DNA of 32,199 nucleotides from Sedimentisphaerales bacterium (GCA_016935635.1 JAFGQP010000252.1:1-32199); one strand, 5' to 3'. Shown: positions 8,662 through 18,042, counted from the first letter of the stretch. The notes: generated by a model not told the origin, from the sequence alone. Made by a program: numbers and translations.

Positions 8662-10416
8662 CTATCGGACAAAAGGGACAGAGAAATTCTCCTGCGGAGT
8701 TTTGGATTGTTCCTGTGCTTCGTTAAGCATATCCCGCAACCGCAGGGATGCCTTGAGGGCATTTTCGGCGATCTCACTAATGCTGCGGCGGTCCGTCTGC
8801 GGCGTTTCGGGCTTTTCGGGCACAAGTGACTGCGGAGCAGCGGGCATTACAGGGGCCGCTGGCGGAGTCCAGGTCTGCTGCGGCTGAGCCGGCATCATCG
8901 GCGGCTGCATCGGCATTGCAGGGGCCTGTGTATATGGCCGCGGAGCCACCGGGGCAGCAGGCATCGCGGGAGCGGCAGCAGCAGGAGTATGACTTGATTC
9001 CGCCGGATGGCTCGTCGCGCGGGACAGTTGAATCTGGCGCTCCAATTTGGATAAGGTTGTATTCAGGGTTTTATAGAAATTACCCTGCGAATAACGGGCT
9101 TCAATCCATTGACGATACTGGCCGGGCTGATACTCGCCATTTTGAATCACCGCACAGAATTCCTCGGCAATCATAAACACATACCGCGAATCCATCCATT
9201 CTTCGGCGCCGGCAAAGCCATGCACCACCGGCTTGACGCCGCAGGCCATAGCCGCCCATACATGGTGTATTCCGGCCGGACTGATGGAGCCATGAACAAA
9301 ATACTGCTTATCACGCAGCCAGCTTTGCAGGTTGGACACGGGACCATCAAAGAAGACCACGCCTTCCAGATTCATCCGCGAGACGGCATTGCGGCAGTAG
9401 CGTTCAATGGCTTTATCCTGAAATTCCCCGGCCAGATACAGACGATAATCCCGGTCGAGATAATTAAGTTTCTGCATACACTGAATCAGGAACATCGGAT
9501 TGTTGCAGGCATTAAAAGGCCCTGCCGCAGCAATACGTTTGCCCCGGCCGCGCTGAGTGAAGGTCCAATCCTGAATATCCAGCGGCTCATCGGTCATCTG
9601 GACATGAGTTTTTTTGTGGATATCGGGTATTTGTTCGGTCAGCATGTCGGCCTGTTCAATGGTTCCACATACCAGCACCTGGTCGATGGTGTTCCAGCAA
9701 ATTGATTTGAGAACCGGGTTATAGACATCCTGGGCCGACAAAATAGCGATTGTCTTCCCTGCGGGCTTGTTCATCGAAAGCTGCCGCAGCATCTGACCCG
9801 CACCAACGATAATACACAAACTTTCACTGGTCTGAGTCAACTGCCTTGGATCCGCTACAGTCAACTGGGTCCTGAAACGCAGGTTCATATAGTCATAGAT
9901 TTGACGGACAGCCGGACCGTCTGTATCTGCGGCCACCGTCACTACTGGACGTTTGGAACGAATGATTTCGAACATCGGGTGCAGAATTTCCTGCTCAGGA
10001 GCCTGTCGGAGCGAACGCAGCAGGCATTCCATGGCTCCGCCTAATGCTTCGCGGTTTAAAAAGACATTGGCTGCCCGATTCAGCACATCCACATTCAGAA
10101 CGCCATGCTGTTCCATGGCATCGAACAGAGCCGCCGCTTCAGCTGGATATCCTTCCTGGAGATAAGTCTCACACAAATTCCATAGAATCTGACCCAATAT
10201 ATCTCCTTCTGCACAGCCGCGAGCCTTCTCCAGCATCTTAATCGCCTCTTGGCCGCGATTCATGCAGAACAAGATCGTTCCAGCGTCGTTCAATGCTTCA
10301 GAGTCATTGGGATTAGTTTGCAGATACGTCCGGATCAATCGTAATGCCTGTTCATGCTGTCCGGCTTCAGCTAACGACATCGCTTGCTGATACATCGGCG
10401 ATTTAGTTTGACTCAT
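8662..10416 (-). CDS. TPR + GT-B (GT4-like) protein with Pro/Ala-rich C-terminal tail
   Basis: 584 aa; N-terminal TPR (AMSLAEAGQHEQALRLIRTYLQTNPNDSEALNDAGTILFCMNRGQEAIKMLEKA), GT-B-like C-terminal half (RIAAAGPFNACNNPMFLIQCMQKL...DYRLYLAGEF...GVVFFDGPVSNLQSWL...AAMACGVKPVVHGF), then a PAP-rich tail. Confidence 0.8.
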   Translation of the reverse strand: MSQTKSPMYQQAMSLAEAGQHEQALRLIRTYLQTNPNDSEALNDAGTILFCMNRGQEAIKMLEKARGCAEGDILGQILWNLCETYLQEGYPAEAAALFDAMEQHGVLNVDVLNRAANVFLNREALGGAMECLLRSLRQAPEQEILHPMFEIIRSKRPVVTVAADTDGPAVRQIYDYMNLRFRTQLTVADPRQLTQTSESLCIIVGAGQMLRQLSMNKPAGKTIAILSAQDVYNPVLKSICWNTIDQVLVCGTIEQADMLTEQIPDIHKKTHVQMTDEPLDIQDWTFTQRGRGKRIAAAGPFNACNNPMFLIQCMQKLNYLDRDYRLYLAGEFQDKAIERYCRNAVSRMNLEGVVFFDGPVSNLQSWLRDKQYFVHGSISPAGIHHVWAAMACGVKPVVHGFAGAEEWMDSRYVFMIAEEFCAVIQNGEYQPGQYRQWIEARYSQGNFYKTLNTTLSKLERQIQLSRATSHPAESSHTPAAAAPAMPAAPVAPRPYTQAPAMPMQPPMMPAQPQQTWTPPAAPVMPAAPQSLVPEKPETPQTDRRSISEIAENALKASLRLRDMLNEAQEQSKTPQENFSVPFVR

Positions 10417-10474
10417 AATTTATCTCCATTTTCAGTCCAGTTTACCAATGACAGACTATGTCGCAAAAATACAG

Positions 10475-10490
10475 TGCAAATCACGTGCCG
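10475..10490 (-). promoter_or_regulatory. Sigma-54 (-24/-12) promoter upstream of the glycosyltransferase/fusion operon
   Basis: Minus-strand CGGCACGTGATTTGCA matches YGGCACG-N4-TTGCW; predicted start gives a leader of about 48 nt before the ATG at 10416. Confidence 0.75.
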
Positions 10491-10674
10491 AAAGGAAAAT
10501 ACCGTGTTTTCAGGGCTTTAAACCCGCATTACTCGCATAGAACATGCAGTTTGTATAAATATCAAACAGGAAATTTTCTCTGAAACTCTGGAAGGCTGAC
10601 TGGTTGTGATCAATTCTCTGCCGACAGAGGCATCTTGGGTATTGCCTGGCAGGAAAAAACCGACTTAATGCGTC

Positions 10675-12120
10675 TTACTTTTCAGAAATGGTAGTTGACT
10701 GACAAGGACGGCACGGATTGGATTCAAAGGAGGCGAACACTTCATTAACCCGGGCAAGTTGCCGCGTCAGCGGATATCGCCGCTCCACAAACTCCCGATA
10801 TTCCAGGGAGTTATAGTCGTTCGACAGGATATGCCGGCAGAATTCATCAGGAGTATTAAACAAATACCGGTCACCGTAGATTTCGCGAGAACCGGGGAAA
10901 TTGTGAATGACAGGGCGAATTCCGCAGGCCATCGCTTCCAGACAGCCCATTCCCTGGCTTTCAATACAACTGGTTACTGCCAGATAATGCTTGTCGGCCA
11001 GCCAGGAACGAACATCGCTCTGCCAGCCGTCAAAAACGATATGGTCCCGCAAACCAAGCTGGTCAATCTGATAATCGATATAATGTTCCATCAGCAGGTC
11101 CGATTGGTCTCCGGCAATAAACAGCCTGTAGTCCGGATCCTTTTGACACAGATGCGCCATGCATTGCAGCAGGAGCATCGGGTTTTTTACCATCCGCAGG
11201 GATGCAACAAATGCAATATTTTTACCCGGTCGTCGAGATGCAAAGTTGACTTTATCCAGGTTAACACCGTTGGGGATGGTTGCGATTGCCACGCGCTGCT
11301 GGATATCGGGCACCCATTTCTGCAGGGCTTTGAGGACAAAACTATTACCCACCGTGATGAGCAAATCCACATTTTCCCAGCGAATCTGCCGGGGCATTGG
11401 CATATAGGCCTCATAACGATGCAGGCGAATGATAGTGCGGCACACTTTGGGCATTGCCGAGCCTAATTGAGCCAAATTGGTGCACCATTCGAACCACGAC
11501 ATATCGCTCCACTGCATCAAGTCGAACATCTGCCTGGTATCGGTACCATCAAAGACACGCACCTGATACCGGATTCGTGCATAGTCCAGGATATCCCTGA
11601 GAAAGGTGTCGCCGTCGGCACCACAGAAAAACGCGATTTTAGCCCGGCGATGACGAACCTGCTCCTGCATTTTGGCCAACACTTCGCTATCCGGCAATCG
11701 CCTTGAGGCGCGGGTCACCGTCTCCATCGACGCGGCCCAGTCCTGCTGCTGAGCAAATCCAGAGACAATCTGCTCGACCAGAGATTCTTCCAGAAGGCCT
11801 TCGGAAGCCAGCGGTTCGAGCATCTGTACCGCACATTCAGGATGACCTGAAACCAGCCAGGTACGAGCCATATCCAAAGGAATCTGCCGGGGGCAATCCG
11901 GAAACTGCCTTGCCCGCTGAAAATGCTCTAATGCTTCATCATAACGATTCATCGCTGATAACAGCACGCCCGCATCCCGCCAGACGGTTCCGGAGGCAGG
12001 ACGCGCCTGAATGGAATGCTGAATCATCCGGAGCGTTTCATCCGTGCGGCCTTCGGCAATCAGCCGGCCGGCCTGGCGAATCAGCGAAGAATCAGAATTG
12101 TGGAATGAGGGTAAATTCAT
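10675..12120 (-). CDS. TPR + GT4 glycosyltransferase
   Basis: 481 aa; TPR N-terminus (RLIAEGRTDETLRMIQHSIQARPASGTVWRDAGVLLSAMNRYDEALEHFQRA) and GT4 core with intact E-x7-E (SCIESQGMGCLEAMACGIRPVIHNFPGSREI). 12 nt downstream of flgL. Confidence 0.85.
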   Translation of the reverse strand: MNLPSFHNSDSSLIRQAGRLIAEGRTDETLRMIQHSIQARPASGTVWRDAGVLLSAMNRYDEALEHFQRARQFPDCPRQIPLDMARTWLVSGHPECAVQMLEPLASEGLLEESLVEQIVSGFAQQQDWAASMETVTRASRRLPDSEVLAKMQEQVRHRRAKIAFFCGADGDTFLRDILDYARIRYQVRVFDGTDTRQMFDLMQWSDMSWFEWCTNLAQLGSAMPKVCRTIIRLHRYEAYMPMPRQIRWENVDLLITVGNSFVLKALQKWVPDIQQRVAIATIPNGVNLDKVNFASRRPGKNIAFVASLRMVKNPMLLLQCMAHLCQKDPDYRLFIAGDQSDLLMEHYIDYQIDQLGLRDHIVFDGWQSDVRSWLADKHYLAVTSCIESQGMGCLEAMACGIRPVIHNFPGSREIYGDRYLFNTPDEFCRHILSNDYNSLEYREFVERRYPLTRQLARVNEVFASFESNPCRPCQSTTISEK

Positions 12121-12132
12121 CGGGTCTGCTGA

Positions 12133-13320
12133 TTATTCCATAAAATCCAGAAATGACATGGAAAACATTTTGGATGCCACCTTCAGCGACATCTGATAAA
12201 GCACTTCATAACGTGCCAGATCGATGGCAACCTGTGAAATATCGGCGTCCTGCATGCGGCTGATGTCCTCTTCGGTGTTGAGCTTCATTTCTTCGATGCT
12301 GTCTCTCAGGGCAGTCAGGGTCTGCACACGACCACCGACAATTGGAAAAGACCGCGTCAGTTTCTGTTCCACCACCTTCATTTCATTGACGACATCGTTG
12401 AGCATCTCTTTCAACTGTGCTTCCGGAATACTCTCTACATTTTTAAGCAGGTCACGGGCACTGATCAGGCTATTGAAGATGTCATAGGTCCCCGACATAC
12501 GAATAGGTTCTGTACCAGCCTGTGTCAAGGTGGTTGTATCCAGATACAAGACCTCGCCGGTCTGTGAATTAACTACCGGCAAATTCGTTTCTGTTCCGGC
12601 GGCATTGACCCAGCTTTGCCCGCCGTCGATGGACAGCTGCCAACTGCCGGCACTGCCCTGCACCTGAAGATAGATATCGCCGCGGGCCGTGCTGGTGCCA
12701 GTGCCGATCTGAATGCCGGTTTGTCCGTAAAATACGGGAGTATCCCGGTTGTCGGGAGAAAACAAAGTCGAACCCACCAGTACCGCCGACATCTCAACCC
12801 CATTGGCCACAGTGACTTTCTTTTCCTCATTGCTTCCCTGATAGTTGACGCGGGTTACTTCGCCCGAAGCATTGCGCTCCATCGTATAGGGAACCGCAGA
12901 ATCTTTGGCGCCGGCGAAAAGGCTTTGTCCCAGCCGCTGGGTATTGGCTAATGAGACCAGTTGCTCCAGAGCATTGTTTAAATCCGCAGCCAGCGTCTGA
13001 CGAAGCTGGTCGCCGGTCGTGCCGGACATGATCGAAGTCAGCGATTCTCTCGCACTGGCCAGTTCACTGCTCATGCTCTGCAGCACTGAAGAGCTTAATT
13101 CCAGCACACTGGTCACTTCATCCAGACTTTCGATGTACTGGGTTTTACTGCGGTTGTCACTTAAGAGTCCAAGAATCTGGTTGGTCAGGCTGGGATTGTC
13201 TGAAACCCGGTTTACATCCTGTCCGGTACCAGCTCTTTCCTGAAGCTGCGCCAGTTTTGATGAATGATAATTGATGGCCCAGCTTGAACTTTTATAAATT
13301 GCATCCAGTGAATAACTCAT
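12133..13320 (-). CDS. flgL: Flagellar hook-associated protein FlgL
   Basis: Flagellin-like N-terminus (NYHSSKLAQLQERAGTGQDVNRVSDNPS) and C-terminal QDADISQVAIDLARYEVLYQMSLKVASKMFSMSFLDFM; follows flgK. Confidence 0.93.
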   Translation of the reverse strand: MSYSLDAIYKSSSWAINYHSSKLAQLQERAGTGQDVNRVSDNPSLTNQILGLLSDNRSKTQYIESLDEVTSVLELSSSVLQSMSSELASARESLTSIMSGTTGDQLRQTLAADLNNALEQLVSLANTQRLGQSLFAGAKDSAVPYTMERNASGEVTRVNYQGSNEEKKVTVANGVEMSAVLVGSTLFSPDNRDTPVFYGQTGIQIGTGTSTARGDIYLQVQGSAGSWQLSIDGGQSWVNAAGTETNLPVVNSQTGEVLYLDTTTLTQAGTEPIRMSGTYDIFNSLISARDLLKNVESIPEAQLKEMLNDVVNEMKVVEQKLTRSFPIVGGRVQTLTALRDSIEEMKLNTEEDISRMQDADISQVAIDLARYEVLYQMSLKVASKMFSMSFLDFME

Positions 13321-13338
13321 GTATTTTCCTGTATGACA

Positions 13339-15366
13339 CTACGAGATTATGGTAATCAGGTTTTTGAGTGAATCCGAGATGGTATTCAGGTATTTCGACA
13401 TCGCCTGAAACAGGCGTTCATAAACCATCATTTGCATCGCCTGGTCGTTGATATCCACTCCGCTGACCTCATCGCGCTGTGATTCCAGGCTCTTTTTGAT
13501 TCCCTGAGCATTATCATACTGCATCTGAGTAAAAGAAATGGAATTACCGACACTGACTGTCATATTGCGGTAATATTCCTTGGTGGAAAATCCTCCCAGA
13601 GCAGAAGATGCCGTATCACCCAACTGGGCAATGGCCACAGCATTGGCATTATCACTTTGTTCCACACTGCGGGACACGGCAATTCGGCTGGCAGAACGAA
13701 CAATGTCATCGGCCAGGGTGATCGTCGAGGCATCATTGCCGGCAAAAAAACAATTCAGTCCCGCCGCAGCCAGAAAACCGGTAGTGTCTGAGTTGGCCAG
13801 CGCATTAATTGTGAATTCATCTCCGTCATTCAGGTAACCGGGACTGACACCATTTGCACTCAGACTGACTTTAATTCCGTTTTCAACCAGCATTTCCGTC
13901 CCGCCCTGATACCCATCGCCGATATTAAGCGAGGCGATCGTGGCGCCGGAACCGTCCTGAATGACCAGATCCATCACGCCGGTACCAATGGCACAGGTCT
14001 GGCCCGGCGGGCTGGTGTTGACGGTGCAGGTATAATCCTGATTGACTGAGCCGGTATAAAGACCGGATATCTGAATTGCCGGCGCCGCCTGATTGGCCGC
14101 TGCGCCTGCCCCGGCCAGCGGATTGGGACTATACCCTGTCGGCTCCAGGGTTACGCCCGGCAGAAAATCAAATTCATAACCTTCATTTGCCACAATCTGG
14201 AGTTTTCCGGTATGCACTCCCGTATTGTCTTCCAGTCCTGGAATCAGGGCAAGATCATCGGCAACCGACTGCAGCGTGCTGCTGGCATCAATGGTTACGG
14301 CATGGCGCGTTACAGAGCCATCCGGAGCGATCACCCGAACATACATGGTCCCCGCATTGACGGGAGGGTCGAATTCGGTCACACTGGACTGCCCCATGGT
14401 CCAGCCGGTCAGGCTGGTGAAAGAACCGTCAGACCCAACACCCTGAACGTGAATTTTATTGGTTTCGGAAACAATCGTCTGGGCCAGAGCGTTCAACTGA
14501 TCCAGGATATCGCTCAACAGGGTATTGTGCAGGGAGAATAATCCGCCTAGGCTGCCTCCGGTTACCGTATCCTGAACCTGTTCGGTGCCGCTGATGGCAA
14601 TCACCATATCATAATGACTCTCATCCTGCTGAAGATAGACCTCAATCGGGGTGGTATTCGATCCAACCACAAGGGGAATATCCGAAAGAACAACATCCAC
14701 CAACCCATATTCTTTTTTGATGACTTCCACTCCTGCCAGCCGGTTCAGGTCGATCACAAGCTTGTCACGCTGATCCATCATATTGCTGGCATCAAAACCG
14801 CGTACCTGCTGGGTGTAAATAATCTTATTCATATTGGCAATCTGGGCAGACAGCTCATTAATTTCCAAAACCGTGGACTGAGCCTCGGTGTAAGTACTGT
14901 CCTGAAGATTATTGACCACGGATGCGACATTACGGAATTGATTGGTCAGCGTCTGTGCCGCTGACACCACGGAGCTTTGCAGGGTAATATCCGTGGGCCG
15001 TAAAGACAAATCATAAAAGGCGTTATAAAAATTGTCCATCGCCGTACTGATACCCGGCGTTGACAGTTCCGCCAGCGCACTTTCAATACTGCGAAGCGAC
15101 TCCATCTGGCGGTTCAACGAGGACATGGATGCGTCCTGCGTGAGAATCTGGTCTTCAATCAGCGTGTTGATTCTACGAACAATGCCGGTAAAATCAACGC
15201 CCTGCCCCAGTAGAAATCCGCCGGTGTAGGATGCATCGGCCGGACGAAGATCAATGTCCTGACGATGATAGCCTTCGGTCGCGGCATTGGCAATATTGTT
15301 GCCGATCACATCCAGCGCCCGCTGAGCCGTCCGTATTCCACTGATTCCTATTTCATATCCAGCCAT
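13339..15366 (-). CDS. flgK: Flagellar hook-associated protein FlgK
   Basis: EIGISGIRTAQRALDVIGNNIANAATEGYHRQDIDLRPA N-terminus; SGVDINDQAMQMMVYERLFQAMSKYLNTISDSLKNLI C-terminus. Confidence 0.96.
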   Translation of the reverse strand: MAGYEIGISGIRTAQRALDVIGNNIANAATEGYHRQDIDLRPADASYTGGFLLGQGVDFTGIVRRINTLIEDQILTQDASMSSLNRQMESLRSIESALAELSTPGISTAMDNFYNAFYDLSLRPTDITLQSSVVSAAQTLTNQFRNVASVVNNLQDSTYTEAQSTVLEINELSAQIANMNKIIYTQQVRGFDASNMMDQRDKLVIDLNRLAGVEVIKKEYGLVDVVLSDIPLVVGSNTTPIEVYLQQDESHYDMVIAISGTEQVQDTVTGGSLGGLFSLHNTLLSDILDQLNALAQTIVSETNKIHVQGVGSDGSFTSLTGWTMGQSSVTEFDPPVNAGTMYVRVIAPDGSVTRHAVTIDASSTLQSVADDLALIPGLEDNTGVHTGKLQIVANEGYEFDFLPGVTLEPTGYSPNPLAGAGAAANQAAPAIQISGLYTGSVNQDYTCTVNTSPPGQTCAIGTGVMDLVIQDGSGATIASLNIGDGYQGGTEMLVENGIKVSLSANGVSPGYLNDGDEFTINALANSDTTGFLAAAGLNCFFAGNDASTITLADDIVRSASRIAVSRSVEQSDNANAVAIAQLGDTASSALGGFSTKEYYRNMTVSVGNSISFTQMQYDNAQGIKKSLESQRDEVSGVDINDQAMQMMVYERLFQAMSKYLNTISDSLKNLITIIS

Positions 15367-15374
15367 AATGTTCC

Positions 15375-15896
15375 CTACATTCGCATACTGATAATCGGCT
15401 GATGGACCTCACGCCGGGTCTGCCCATAAGAGGTATAGGTCAGGGTCTGATTCCGTTTCCCGATAATGCCCTCCAGAATTGTCCGATTCAGGCGTTCACA
15501 TTCCCGTAAAAGCTGTTCGGTGGCACAATGCTCCAGAGATAAGCGGTTCATCAATTCCTTCAGAAGCCGCTGTTTAGGGAGCAAGGCGGTTTTTTGTTCC
15601 GGCATGAGATACTGCCCGACGCGCGTCAGATTTACTTCCTCCGGTCGGCATTCCAGAATACGGGAAAACGCATGGCATATCTGCTGTTGACGGCTATCGG
15701 CCTGCTCACGCTGTGCAGCCGCAAGCGGCAATATCTCCTGCATCTGCCGCAACGCCTGCTCATCCCTACGGATGACCGCAGCGCGCAGCTGATTTAACTG
15801 TTCCAGCATCTGGCGAACAGATTGAGCACGTTCATCCAGAAACGCCATCAGCTCCTCGGCACTCTGACTCAGATTGGATCGCTGGATCTCGGTCAT
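15375..15896 (-). CDS. FlgN-like flagellar chaperone
   Basis: 173-aa helical protein between flgJ and flgK, the usual flgN position (LMAFLDERAQSVRQMLEQLNQLRAAVIRRDEQALRQMQEILPLAAAQREQ). Confidence 0.65.
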   Translation of the reverse strand: MTEIQRSNLSQSAEELMAFLDERAQSVRQMLEQLNQLRAAVIRRDEQALRQMQEILPLAAAQREQADSRQQQICHAFSRILECRPEEVNLTRVGQYLMPEQKTALLPKQRLLKELMNRLSLEHCATEQLLRECERLNRTILEGIIGKRNQTLTYTSYGQTRREVHQPIISMRM

Positions 15897-16264
15897 ACAC
15901 CCTCATTCAGACCTGCCGCCGCATCGGTCGGCAGATTCATCTGCTGCGCTATCTGCTGATAGATAGACTTCCATAATCCCACCCCTCCCTGCTCACTGAC
16001 CAGATCGCTCATCTGCGACCAGTACAGGCTCTGAATTTGCTCGCCGCCAGCATCTTCGGATTCCTCGTCCTCCTCTGTATCCATTTGTTCAATATTCTGC
16101 TGAGCCTGCTTGAACATCTGGTGCAGAAGCACTCCTTCAAATTGTCTGGCAACTTCCTGGAGTTTTTCCCCGGCCGGATTCTGTGATGCCGTCCGCTGGA
16201 TATCCTGCAGGCCGGCAGGCTCAGGCAATTGACCGGGATTCGATATTGCAAATAAATCCATCAT
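15893..16264 (-). CDS. flgJ: Rod-binding protein (FlgJ N-terminal domain only)
   Basis: EVARQFEGVLLHQMFKQAQQNI...LYWSQMSDLVSEQGGVGLWKSIYQQI matches the rod-binding domain; no peptidoglycan hydrolase domain in 123 aa. Confidence 0.85.
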   Translation of the reverse strand: MMDLFAISNPGQLPEPAGLQDIQRTASQNPAGEKLQEVARQFEGVLLHQMFKQAQQNIEQMDTEEDEESEDAGGEQIQSLYWSQMSDLVSEQGGVGLWKSIYQQIAQQMNLPTDAAAGLNEGV

Positions 16265-16276
16265 CTTTATCCTCTT

Positions 16277-17389
16277 TTACATCATTTCCAGCCTGGCTTG
16301 CAATGCCCCGGCCCGCTTTAAGGCATCAAAAATGGCAATCAGGTCACGCGGAGAGGCCCCAATGGAATTCAGCGCCTGGGCCAGTTCCTCGACGGTTACC
16401 GTTTTAGGCAGGGCAATCAGGGCGCCTTCCTTTTCTTCAATCGCCAGCGAGGTCTCATCCACAACAGCCGTTGTGGCCCCTTCCGTAAACGGCGTGGTCG
16501 GCTGCGATACATTTTTCTGCTCTTTGACTTTGACGACGAGGCTGCCCTGGGCAACCGCTGTTTCCTTGATCGTGACATTGCCGCCGACGACAATCGTGCC
16601 GGTGCGCTCATTAATGACAACTACCGCCGGCACATCCACTTCGACATCCGTTTGAACGATACCGTCCAAAAATGTAATTTCCTGTCCGGGTGCCACATCA
16701 TCCGGCACAAAAATACGGACTGAGCCGGGATCTTCGGCAATGGCCATGCCGGGATATTGATCTGATACCGCCTTTCGAATGCGTTCTGCAGTTGTAAAAT
16801 TCGCCTGTCGAAGGCTCAGCACAATACTGCGTTTGCTGCCAATAACCTGCACAAATTCGGACAGTTCAGAGCGTTCCACAATGGCCCCGCTTGGAATACG
16901 CCCGACAGTGGGATGGTTTTTTGAGGCTTTGGTCCCGGTTTTACCTTCCACCGTCCATGAGGACGTTGAAATCGAGGCCACCCGCGCCACCGCATAGACT
17001 TCTCCATCAAGCCCTTTCAATTCCGTCGCCAGCAGCATTCCACCCTGAAGACTTTTGGCGTCGCCCAGCGACGAAATCGTAATATCAATTACCCCCCCTT
17101 CCCGATCCCACGGTCCCAGCTCTGTAGTCACCATAACCAGCGCAATATTCGATGATCGCAGCAAAGCCGGCGTGAAGGTTGTATCTCCTTCGCGTCTGAG
17201 CAGGCTGGTCAAAAGCTGTGCACTGGGAAGGGCGCTGTCGCCGGTACCATTCAATCCAACCACCAGCCCGGTTCCCATCAGCGGGTTTCCGCGAACTCCC
17301 TGAATATCGCAGATATCCCCAATCCGAGCAGCCCGGGCAGCCGGCAGAAAACAGGCTACCAGCAGTAGTAATCGTGCCATCGTTCTCAT
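16277..17389 (-). CDS. flgI: Flagellar P-ring protein FlgI
   Basis: Signal peptide; ARIGDICDIQGVRGNPLMGTGLVVGLNGTGDS...; VVINERTGTIVVGGNVTI. Confidence 0.96.
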   Translation of the reverse strand: MRTMARLLLLVACFLPAARAARIGDICDIQGVRGNPLMGTGLVVGLNGTGDSALPSAQLLTSLLRREGDTTFTPALLRSSNIALVMVTTELGPWDREGGVIDITISSLGDAKSLQGGMLLATELKGLDGEVYAVARVASISTSSWTVEGKTGTKASKNHPTVGRIPSGAIVERSELSEFVQVIGSKRSIVLSLRQANFTTAERIRKAVSDQYPGMAIAEDPGSVRIFVPDDVAPGQEITFLDGIVQTDVEVDVPAVVVINERTGTIVVGGNVTIKETAVAQGSLVVKVKEQKNVSQPTTPFTEGATTAVVDETSLAIEEKEGALIALPKTVTVEELAQALNSIGASPRDLIAIFDALKRAGALQARLEMM

Positions 17390-17412
17390 AAAATCCTCTC
17401 GTACAGCCCTGT

Positions 17413-18042
17413 TTAGAACGGCCAGATGAAGTCCAGAAACTTACCCAGCCAGCCGGGATTATTATAACTTTTCGTGGGGCCTTCACTGAGGGCCACCAGT
17501 GAAAAATCCGCAATCTGTTCGCTGCGAACCGTATTATCATACGAAATATCGCTCGGACGAACCACACCGCTGACCTGAATGGTCTGTTTGTCGCCGCTGA
17601 TATCCCGGGTACGGGTGCCGATGACCACCAGGTTGCCGTTGGGATGAATATCCTGAACCACAACGGTAATACGGTCCTCAATGCTGCGCTCGTCCTTATA
17701 ATCCGCCTTGCCGTTGACAGACTTGCTCGATGATGCACCCAGGGATACATCCGGGATACTCGGAATCACATGTTCGATTTTATTGTCATCTCCATTGATC
17801 AGCAGCGAATTGGACGTACTCTTCTGAAGATCCGTTTTAACTTTATTATCAACCTTATGATCTTCATTGATGACGACGGTCAGCAGATCCCCCACCTGGA
17901 TCGCTTTGTCATCGGCATAGAGAGCCTTGCTGGTGGCGCTTTTTTTGGCCCAGATTGAGCCTGCCTGACAGACCGATGACAGCACCAGAGCTGTACTGAA
18001 CAACAGAATATAGCGTTGACATTTCATACGGATTCCTTTCAT
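17413..18042 (-). CDS. flgH: Flagellar L-ring protein FlgH (start may be 18027)
   Basis: SIWAKKSATSKALYADDKAIQVGDLLTVVINEDHKVDNK...ISGDKQTIQVSGVVRPSDISYDNTVRSEQIADFSL. Confidence 0.93.
   Translation of the reverse strand: MKGIRMKCQRYILLFSTALVLSSVCQAGSIWAKKSATSKALYADDKAIQVGDLLTVVINEDHKVDNKVKTDLQKSTSNSLLINGDDNKIEHVIPSIPDVSLGASSSKSVNGKADYKDERSIEDRITVVVQDIHPNGNLVVIGTRTRDISGDKQTIQVSGVVRPSDISYDNTVRSEQIADFSLVALSEGPTKSYNNPGWLGKFLDFIWPF

Noticed and set aside
10500-10674. Possible terminator or small RNA in the gap between the two TPR-GT genes
   Set aside because: GGGCTTTAAACCC is imperfect and not followed by a convincing T-run; no stable GC stem was found by eye.
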